A stretch of 5,960 nucleotides of DNA from an uncultured Clostridia bacterium (GTDB lineage: Bacteria > Bacillota > Clostridia > Oscillospirales > CAG-272): positions 1 through 5,960 of the forward strand of contig CAMZBE010000097.1 in the NCBI GenBank assembly GCA_947304475.1, written 5' to 3'. Below, in pieces: positions 1 through 4,154 of this stretch; position 1 is the stretch's first letter; each line of letters begins with the position of its first letter. The position numbers were made by a program, and so were the translations under genes. The notes beneath the pieces are model-generated. The model saw nothing but the letters and a program-made list of their open reading frames with translations. It searched no databases and was not told where the DNA came from.

Positions 1-1
1 T

Positions 2-1168
2 CTCCGGGACGGAAACCCCTATACCGTCACCATCAAAAAGGGAACCTACGACGATATCGGGCTCGACTTTTCAACGCCGCTGATGGACGAAAAACAGGCG
101 TGCCGGAACAAGTGCGTGTTCTGTTTTATCGACCAACTCCCGAAGGGGATGCGCAAGTCGCTCTATTTCAAGGACGACGACTCGCGGCTCTCGTTTCTGC
201 ACGGGAATTATATCACGATGACCAATATGACCGACCGGGATATCGACCGCATTATCAAGATGCGGTTCTCCCCGATCAACGTGTCGGTGCATACGACCAA
301 CCCGGAACTGCGCGTGAAGATGATGAAGAACAGACGCGCCGGCGCGGTCCTCGCCTATCTCCCGCGGCTTGCCGGGGCGGGGATCGAACTGCACTGTCAG
401 ATCGTGCTCTGCCGCGGGCTGAACGACGGGGCGGAACTCGATCGCTCGATGCGGGATCTTGCCGCGCTTGCCCCCGCCGTCGATTCGGTTTCGGTCGTGC
501 CCGCGGGGTTGACCGATCACCGCGACGGACTCTACCCCCTGACGCCGTTTACCCCCGAGGAATGCGCCGCCGTGATCCGGCAGGTGGACGCCTTCGCTTC
601 GGAATGCCTCTCCAAGCACGGCTCGCGGATCTTTTTCTGCGCCGACGAGTTCTACCTGTCCGCGAAACTGCCGATCCCGGACGAGGAGTACTACGAGGGG
701 TACCCGCAACTGGAGAACGGCGTGGGAATGATCCGCTCGACGCTCGAGGATTTTCGATACGAACTGTCTTCCGCGCCGCCCGCCGATCCCGCCGCCCCGC
801 CCCGTACCGTCACGATCGCGACGGGAGTCGCCGCAGAGGGACTGATGCGGGAAATCGCCCGGATGACGATGGAGAAGTACCCGCATCTGACCGTTCGCGT
901 CCAAACGATCCTGAACGACTTTTTCGGGCATTCGGTGACGGTTTCCGGGCTGCTCACCGGGCAGGATATGAAGCGGCAACTCTCGGGCATCCCGATCGGC
1001 GACGCGCTTCTGATCCCCTCGTCTTCACTCCGCGCCGGGGAGGACGTGTTCCTCGACGATATGACGCTCTCCGACCTCTCCTCCGCCCTCGGCGTTCCGG
1101 TGATTCCGACCGACGGCGATAATTTGTTGTCGGTGATGTTGGGGGAAGGAGTACGTCCACTTTCTTAA
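2..1168 (+). CDS. DUF512 radical-SAM family protein, 5' truncated by window
   Basis: The reading frame is open from base 2, so the ATG at 83 is internal and the true start lies off the window. The fragment has 388 residues; full-length family members are roughly 430-450, so mainly part of an N-terminal PDZ-like domain is missing. A C-x3-C-x2-C cluster (Cys34, Cys38, Cys41 of the fragment, in CRNKCVFCFIDQLPKGMR) is the 4Fe-4S/S-adenosylmethionine site of the radical-SAM fold. It is followed by the family blocks LYFKDDDSRLSFL, GNYIT and SPINVSVHTTNPELR, and then by the DUF512 domain. The family is widespread in Clostridia and cyanobacteria; its reaction is not established, so only a cytosolic Fe-S radical enzyme can be proposed. 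The last codons (V-R-P-L-S-stop) lie in the left arm of the repeat block at 1152-1437, so the natural C-terminus was probably altered. It converges on ttcA. In many Clostridia, from memory, this gene precedes der; here it does not. Family assignment is firm, function unknown. Confidence 0.93.
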   Translation, partial: LRDGNPYTVTIKKGTYDDIGLDFSTPLMDEKQACRNKCVFCFIDQLPKGMRKSLYFKDDDSRLSFLHGNYITMTNMTDRDIDRIIKMRFSPINVSVHTTNPELRVKMMKNRRAGAVLAYLPRLAGAGIELHCQIVLCRGLNDGAELDRSMRDLAALAPAVDSVSVVPAGLTDHRDGLYPLTPFTPEECAAVIRQVDAFASECLSKHGSRIFFCADEFYLSAKLPIPDEEYYEGYPQLENGVGMIRSTLEDFRYELSSAPPADPAAPPRTVTIATGVAAEGLMREIARMTMEKYPHLTVRVQTILNDFFGHSVTVSGLLTGQDMKRQLSGIPIGDALLIPSSSLRAGEDVFLDDMTLSDLSSALGVPVIPTDGDNLLSVMLGEGVRPLS

Positions 1169-1194
1169 AAGAAAGTGGAGCAAAGAACTTCATT
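1152..1194 (+). repeat. Left terminal inverted repeat with 11-bp hairpin
   Basis: Bases 1156-1166 pair perfectly with 1169-1179 around AA at 1167-1168, forming an 11-bp stem built on ACTTTCTT/AAGAAAGT. The repeat continues through CAAAGAACTTCATT to 1194. It matches the reverse complement of 1395-1437 with differences at 1156, 1158, 1167, 1168, 1177, 1179 and 1180. The first two pair with 1179 and 1177, so the stem is kept in both copies. The TAA stop codon of the DUF512 gene (1166-1168) lies at the tip of this hairpin. Confidence 0.85.
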
Positions 1195-1207
1195 AAAAAA
1201 TGAAGTT
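1186..1207. repeat. 9-bp hairpin AACTTCATT / AATGAAGTT
   Basis: Bases 1186-1194 pair perfectly with 1199-1207 around a loop of four A residues. The left arm is the inner end of the left terminal repeat. The same AATGAAGTT word recurs at 1395-1403 as the inner end of the right repeat, so the left arm could pair with either copy. There is no T-run after the stem, so it is a poor terminator on the plus strand. Confidence 0.75.
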
Positions 1208-1208
1208 A

Positions 1209-1233
1209 GCGCACACTCGCGTCTCGTGTGCGC
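1209..1233. repeat. 8-bp GC-rich hairpin GCGCACAC / GTGTGCGC
   Basis: Bases 1209-1216 pair perfectly with 1226-1233 around a 9-base loop (1217-1225). The stem is GC-rich and follows the previous hairpin by one base. No T-run follows it, so it is listed as a structural repeat within the block and not as a terminator. Confidence 0.65.
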
Positions 1234-1281
1234 GGTTTCAAAAACAGGACTGTCACGGTATGCGCTGCTTACGATATTTCA

Positions 1282-1316
1282 AACGCCGTCTGCTGATCGC
1301 AGGCGGCGTTGTTTCT
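1282..1316. terminator. 12-bp hairpin, possible weak bidirectional terminator
   Basis: Bases 1282-1293 pair with 1299-1310 (one G-T wobble at 1289/1303) around the 5-base loop TGATC. On the plus strand the stem is followed by GTTTCT; on the minus strand by TTTGAAATAT. Both tails are only moderately T-rich. It could end transcripts from DUF512 or, read leftward, from ttcA. The stem is clear and the terminator role is inference. Confidence 0.5.
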
Positions 1317-1351
1317 GTATCGGAGTATCCTTTTGTATCGTCTATAGAACC

Positions 1352-1388
1352 GCAAAACGGCGTCGCAACGCCGTTTTGCTTATATTTT
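1352..1388 (+). terminator. Rho-independent terminator, forward strand
   Basis: Bases 1352-1363 pair perfectly with 1368-1379 (12 bp, GCAAAACGGCGT against its complement) around the tetraloop CGCA. The tail TTATATTTT follows directly on the plus strand. This is the best terminator shape in the window and would end the DUF512 transcript. On the minus strand the stem is followed by GGTTCTATAG, a poor tail, so it is probably unidirectional. It lies inside the repeat block, 184 bases after the DUF512 stop. Confidence 0.72.
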
Positions 1389-1394
1389 CCCCAT

Positions 1395-1437
1395 AATGAA
1401 GTTCTTTGTCCGACTTTCTTACAAGAAAGTCGGCGTA
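1395..1437 (-). repeat. Right terminal inverted repeat with 11-bp hairpin
   Basis: This is the inverted copy of 1152-1194. Bases 1410-1420 pair perfectly with 1423-1433 around AC. Relative to the left copy, two stem pairs are changed on both strands (T-A to C-G, and C-G to G-C), so pairing is preserved. Its outer end lies 8 bases from the stop codon of ttcA (1446-1448). No T-run follows the hairpin when read leftward, so it is not an obvious terminator for ttcA. Confidence 0.85.
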
Positions 1438-1445
1438 TCCTAATC

Positions 1446-2210
1446 CTACTCCGTCTCCTCGTCCTTCACGAGCGGCAATCTTTCCGTTTCCTTGAAGCCG
1501 TCGATCTCGCCCTTACAAAGTGCGCCGAAGATACGGTGGCGGAGACCGGGGTACTTGCGTTCGAGATCGCGGAGCATGACCTTCATGGTTTCGCGTTCGG
1601 TCTCTCCGTCCTCGGGGCAGGGGCTTTTCATAACGGGAAGCGGGGGATCGGCGTGTTTGACGTAATAGCGCACGTCCTTCTCCTGCGCGTAGAGCAGCGG
1701 GCGGATCAAGGTAAGGTCGCGGCGCGAGAGGTAGGTCACGGGTGAGAAACACCCGAGCCGTCCCTCGTGGAACAGGTTCAGCATAAAGGTCTCCACGGCG
1801 TCGTCGAAGTGATGCCCGAGCGCGATCTTGTTGCACCCCTCGGCTTTTGCCCGGGCGTGGAGCGCGCCACGGCGCATCTTCGCGCAGAGCGAACAAGGAT
1901 TGGTCTCGCGCCTGATCTCGAAAATGACCTTCGCGATATCGGTCTTTTCCACGAGAAACGGCACGTCCAGCGCATGGCAGAATTCCGCGATCGGGGTAAG
2001 GTCCACGCCCTCGAACCCCATATCCACGGTCAGGGCGATCAGATCGAATTTCGCGGGGTAGAACCGGCGCAGGGCGGCGAGAGAAGCGAGCAGGGTAAGA
2101 CTGTCCTTTCCGCCCGAGATACCGACGGCGATCTTATCGCCCTCGGCGATCATACCGTAGTCGTCCACCGCGCGGCGCACGAAACTCAAAATCCGTTGCA
2201 GTTCGTTCAT
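1446..2210 (-). CDS. ttcA: TtcA-family tRNA 2-thiocytidine biosynthesis protein
   Basis: This 254-residue cytosolic PP-loop ATPase is predicted to adenylate C32 of certain tRNAs and replace its oxygen with sulfur, using a Fe-S cluster. The ATP-binding PP-loop is SGGKDS at residues 32-37. The CxxC pair is at Cys106/Cys109 (NPCSLCAKMRRG), GHHFDDAVET is at 132-141, and a third cysteine, Cys198, is in SPCPEDG. Together these match the three cluster ligands and the motifs known from TtcA. The protein is shorter than the E. coli enzyme (about 311 residues), as is usual for clostridial relatives. The ATG at 2210 is chosen because GGGAG (2216-2220) sits 5 bases upstream. The in-frame GTG at 2276 would add 22 proline-rich residues without support. 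It is divergent from the amidase gene and convergent with DUF512. The exact tRNA position modified is inferred from the family; paralogous TtcA-like thiolases cannot be excluded. Confidence 0.88.
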   Translation of the reverse strand: MNELQRILSFVRRAVDDYGMIAEGDKIAVGISGGKDSLTLLASLAALRRFYPAKFDLIALTVDMGFEGVDLTPIAEFCHALDVPFLVEKTDIAKVIFEIRRETNPCSLCAKMRRGALHARAKAEGCNKIALGHHFDDAVETFMLNLFHEGRLGCFSPVTYLSRRDLTLIRPLLYAQEKDVRYYVKHADPPLPVMKSPCPEDGETERETMKVMLRDLERKYPGLRHRIFGALCKGEIDGFKETERLPLVKDEETE

Positions 2211-2215
2211 ACGTA

Positions 2216-2220
2216 CTCCC
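2216..2220 (-). promoter_or_regulatory. Ribosome binding site of ttcA (GGGAG)
   Basis: Read on the minus strand, GGGAG is followed by the 5-base spacer TACGT and then ATG at 2210. This decides the ttcA start in favour of 2210 over the upstream in-frame GTG at 2276. Confidence 0.75.
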
Positions 2221-2245
2221 GGCGGACCGTTTGCCGGCGGCCCGC

Positions 2246-2282
2246 ATAAAATGAAAGGGGGCGGAGCGGTACGCACCGCCCC
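2246..2282 (-). terminator. Terminator-like hairpin in the ttcA leader
   Basis: Bases 2258-2264 pair with 2276-2282 (7 bp of GGGGCGG/CCGCCCC). Beyond an A-A mismatch a further 3-bp GCG/CGC stem (2266-2268/2272-2274) closes on GTA. On the minus strand the stem is followed by CTTTCATTTTATG, a moderately T-rich tail; on the plus strand it is followed by GAAGTAAC, which is not. It therefore points toward ttcA, about 35 bases before that gene's ribosome binding site. It could be an attenuator, a terminator of leftward read-through, or neutral. No convincing -10/-35 pair for either divergent gene was found in 2211-2328. Confidence 0.45.
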
Positions 2283-2303
2283 GAAGTAACCGAGAAAGGA
2301 TCA

Positions 2304-2318
2304 CTCCCGAACCGGGAG
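2304..2318 (+). promoter_or_regulatory. Hairpin covering the amidase ribosome binding site
   Basis: The likely Shine-Dalgarno sequence GGGAG (2314-2318) lies 10 bases before the ATG at 2329. It forms the 3' arm of a perfect 6-bp hairpin CTCCCG-AAC-CGGGAG (2304-2309 with 2313-2318). If formed in the mRNA it would hide the ribosome binding site and lower translation. No second element that would open it is evident, so regulation is only a possibility. Confidence 0.5.
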
Positions 2319-2328
2319 CAAAAGCGAT

Positions 2329-2892
2329 ATGGCGATCAGAGTTTACATAGATCAGGGGCACAACCCCCAAAATCCCAACACGGGCGCCGAATGGTACGGT
2401 TTAAAAGAGCAGGACGTGACCTACCGCGTGGGGCGCGCGCTCTACGATTTGCTGCAGAATAATCCGAATTTCACGGCGCGGCTGTCGCGCCCGACGCCCG
2501 AAACGCAACTCGGCACCAGCAACGCGACCAGTCTCTCGACCAGGACCAATCAGGCGAATACCTGGGGCGCCGACCTGTTCCTGTCGATCCACACCAACGC
2601 CTCGCTTGACACGTCGGCAAACGGCAGCGAATCGCTGGTCTACCGGATCCCGTCGACGGCGGCGGAGATCGCCCGGTCGATCCAGACCGAACTCACCGCC
2701 CTGACCGGATTTCGGAATCGCGGCGTAATCGCCCGCCCGGGGCTCTGGGTGCTCCGGAAAACCGTCATGCCCGCCGTGCTTTCGGAGATCGGATTTCTGT
2801 CCAACCCGCGCGAGGCGGCGGAGATGAACGGCAACCCGGAACTGTTCGCCGAGGGGCTCTATCGGGGGATCGTCGCCTATTACGGCGTTTAA
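2329..2892 (+). CDS. N-acetylmuramoyl-L-alanine amidase (Amidase_3), no signal peptide
   Basis: This 187-residue zinc hydrolase is predicted to cut the bond between N-acetylmuramic acid and L-alanine in peptidoglycan. The zinc ligands of the Amidase_3 family are visible: His11 (YIDQGHN), Glu27 (GLKEQDVTY) and His88 (LFLSIHTN), with catalytic Glu153 (VLSEIGFLSNP). The whole protein is one catalytic domain; there is no signal peptide, membrane segment or wall-binding repeat. The first residues MAIRVYID are already the first strand of the fold, so the start at 2329 is well placed. Clostridial genomes commonly carry this leaderless type. B. subtilis CwlC, a mother-cell lysis amidase, is another leaderless example, so release on lysis or export by an unusual route is possible. 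Its physiological role is unassigned. It stands alone on the plus strand, divergent from ttcA, and its TAA overlaps the stop of the next gene. Confidence 0.9.
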   Translation: MAIRVYIDQGHNPQNPNTGAEWYGLKEQDVTYRVGRALYDLLQNNPNFTARLSRPTPETQLGTSNATSLSTRTNQANTWGADLFLSIHTNASLDTSANGSESLVYRIPSTAAEIARSIQTELTALTGFRNRGVIARPGLWVLRKTVMPAVLSEIGFLSNPREAAEMNGNPELFAEGLYRGIVAYYGV

Positions 2893-3569
2893 CCCCCGGT
2901 CTCGTCCGGATTTTTCAAGGGGTTAGTCAGTTCCAGCGTCTCGCAATGCAGAAACGCTTCCGCGTCCGAAACGCTGTTCGCGGGAAACAGGTGCGACGCG
3001 CCGCAGGCGGTGCAGTAGACCAGGATCCCGTTCTCGGTCATCGCGGTCTCGTAGGAACCCGAGCGGCAGGGGCAGGTGATCGCGCCGTCGGCTTCCATCT
3101 CCTTCACGACGAAGCGGATGATGTCGTGAACCGCCGCGTCGGGGAGCGTCCCTTCGCCCTCGGCTTCCTCGGGCGTCAGATCCTGTAACCGTTCCACCCC
3201 GAGCATCCCCGCGAGTTTCGAGATCTCCTGCAACTGGTTTTCGCCCGCCCGGTCGACCTCTTCTTCCGAACCGAGAAAGCCGATATCCATGTTGGTATAG
3301 GGGCAGTTCAGAAGGAAGAGCCGCTCCCCGAACACGACGTTCTTCGAGACCGTGAAGTGGTGATCCTGCCGGCAGAACAGGCAGGGAACCTCAAAGCGGA
3401 TCTTCTCTTTGTCGGGGGTGGGGATCGCCTGCAGGTGACTTTTCCCGCAGGGGCATTTCAGGCGAAGCATCCCCGCGGCGGGGATAAAATCGCCGAGCAG
3501 CCCCTTGATAAGCGAAAGGCAGTCGGGGCAGCGGTAGGCGATCGTGGTCTTTTTGGGTTCGAGTACCAT
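2889..3569 (-). CDS. Unrecognised multi-zinc-ribbon protein, last gene of ftsK operon
   Basis: I do not recognise this 226-residue protein. It is soluble, with no signal peptide or membrane segment. Its cysteines fall into three ribbon-like groups: Cys14/Cys17 (CPDC) with Cys39/Cys41 (CPC); Cys63/Cys66 (CLFC) with His70/His71 and Cys89; and Cys166/Cys168 (CPC) with Cys186/Cys189 (CTAC). Groups one and three each have the four cysteines of a zinc ribbon; the middle one is less regular. Residues 101-165, between ribbons two and three, are acidic and probably helical. Such ribbons bind zinc and often nucleic acid or protein, but nothing shows which. The start is supported by AGAGG five bases before the ATG at 3569. 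It follows the DJ-1 gene by 23 bases in the same direction, so it is probably co-transcribed. Its TAA lies in TTAA, overlapping the stop of the convergent amidase gene. Confidence 0.85.
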   Translation of the reverse strand: MVLEPKKTTIAYRCPDCLSLIKGLLGDFIPAAGMLRLKCPCGKSHLQAIPTPDKEKIRFEVPCLFCRQDHHFTVSKNVVFGERLFLLNCPYTNMDIGFLGSEEEVDRAGENQLQEISKLAGMLGVERLQDLTPEEAEGEGTLPDAAVHDIIRFVVKEMEADGAITCPCRSGSYETAMTENGILVYCTACGASHLFPANSVSDAEAFLHCETLELTNPLKNPDETGG

Positions 3570-3592
3570 AGTTACCTCTTATTTCGGTTCGT

Positions 3593-4135
3593 TCAGAGAG
3601 AGGGGATCAGGGCGGAGCGCCGCACGGCTTCCGCCGTTTCGCTCCCCGAAAGGACCGAAATCAGTTCCAGCCCGAATTCATAGGCGGCGCCCATACCGAC
3701 TGCGGTGGTGATCTTTCCGTCGGTCTCGACGCGGTTCTTCGACGGGATCGCGCCGGTCAGTTCACTTTCAAAACCCGGGAAGCAGACCGCGCGTTTCCCC
3801 GAGAGCAGTCCGCGGTGCCCGAGCACCATCGGAGCGGCGCAGATAGCGGCGAGCCGTCCGCCGTCGGACCGCGTTTTTTCGATCAGGCGGTCGACGTCGG
3901 ACGAAGTATCCAGGTTCTTCGCCCCCGGCATCCCGCCCGGCAGGATCAAGGCGTCGATTGTACCCGTCACGTCGCGCGGGGACAGTTGCGTCGTCACGGC
4001 GATCCCGTGCGCGCCGGTGACGGTCTTTCCCGTGATCCCGACGGTTCTGACGTCGAGTTTCGCGCGGCAAAGCAGGTCGTAGGGGACCAGCGCTTCGGTT
4101 TCTTCAAATCCGTCTGCAAGCAGGAGCAGGATCAT
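3593..4135 (-). CDS. DJ-1/PfpI (ThiJ) family protein
   Basis: This 180-residue protein has the DJ-1 fold throughout. It opens MILLLLADGFEETEALVPYD, where Glu14 matches the conserved acid (Glu18 of human DJ-1). LPGGMPGAKNL is at 65-75, and the nucleophile-elbow cysteine is Cys99 in AAICAAPMVLG (Cys106 of DJ-1). The pair Glu14/Cys99 is the reactive centre of the family. Proposed roles in the family include glyoxalase-like or deglycase activity, redox sensing and chaperone function; none can be chosen from sequence. Cys118 in VCFPGFE is a second cysteine near the site. The ATG at 4135 is chosen over an in-frame GTG at 4144 because AGAGAGG ends 8 bases before the ATG but abuts the GTG. It lies 19 bases after ftsK and 23 bases before the zinc-ribbon gene, in one probable operon. 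Confidence 0.9.
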   Translation of the reverse strand: MILLLLADGFEETEALVPYDLLCRAKLDVRTVGITGKTVTGAHGIAVTTQLSPRDVTGTIDALILPGGMPGAKNLDTSSDVDRLIEKTRSDGGRLAAICAAPMVLGHRGLLSGKRAVCFPGFESELTGAIPSKNRVETDGKITTAVGMGAAYEFGLELISVLSGSETAEAVRRSALIPSL

Positions 4136-4143
4136 ATCAGGCA

Positions 4144-4150
4144 CCTCTCT
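4144..4150 (-). promoter_or_regulatory. Ribosome binding site of the DJ-1 family gene
   Basis: AGAGAGG on the minus strand lies 8 bases (TGCCTGAT) upstream of the ATG at 4135, and just after the ftsK stop codon TGA (4155-4157). The upstream in-frame GTG (4142-4144) overlaps this site, which argues against its use as the start. Confidence 0.7.
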
Positions 4151-4154
4151 TTTT

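Larger units (their letters stand above)
1152..1437. mobile_element. Palindrome-ended non-coding repeat element, MITE/BIME-like
   Basis: This 286-base block fills the convergent gap between DUF512 and ttcA. Bases 1152-1194 and 1395-1437 are inverted copies of each other (36 of 43 positions identical). Each end contains an 11-bp hairpin. Between them are four more hairpins (1186-1207, 1209-1233, 1282-1310, 1352-1379). The block is visibly richer in A and T runs than the flanking genes. It begins and ends with TA, which could be a 2-base target duplication or simply part of the repeat. No open frame in it looks like protein. Small non-autonomous elements (MITEs) and paired REP units (BIMEs, moved by RAYT transposases) have this general form, which is the basis of the call. 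It could instead be a fixed intergenic region with paired hairpins. That it moves is inference; the symmetry is directly visible. Confidence 0.6.

Noticed and set aside
1148..1156. GGAGTACGT at the left edge of the repeat block recurs as the ttcA ribosome binding site region (2211-2219, minus strand).
   Set aside because: A shared 9-base word containing a Shine-Dalgarno core is weak evidence of common origin; the right end of the block does not carry the same word.
1309..1348. TTGTTT and TATAGA as a promoter inside the repeat block.
   Set aside because: The two boxes are 28 bases apart, too far for a sigma-70 type promoter, and no gene follows on that strand.
1175..1396. A 73-codon plus-strand open frame (and an overlapping longer frame from 1200) inside the repeat block.
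   Set aside because: It runs through several hairpins including the terminator, has no good ribosome binding site, and its translation looks like no protein family.
1152..1437. A CRISPR array, because of repeated short palindromes.
   Set aside because: The repeats are inverted and not direct, there are only two, and there are no regular spacers or cas genes.
1615..1622. GGGCAGGG, a match to the E. coli FtsK-orienting KOPS octamer.
   Set aside because: A single hit with seven fixed bases is expected by chance in a window this size on two strands, it lies inside ttcA, and this lineage's motif is unknown.
2231..2252. TTGCCG and TAAAAT as a promoter for the amidase.
   Set aside because: The spacing is only 10 bases, too short for a standard promoter; the true promoter was not found.
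2890..2925. TAACCCC (2890-2896) can pair with GGGGTTA (2919-2925) and a run of T lies between, suggesting a shared terminator.
   Set aside because: The T-run is in the loop and not after the stem, the loop is over 20 bases, and the region codes for the C-terminus of the zinc-ribbon protein.
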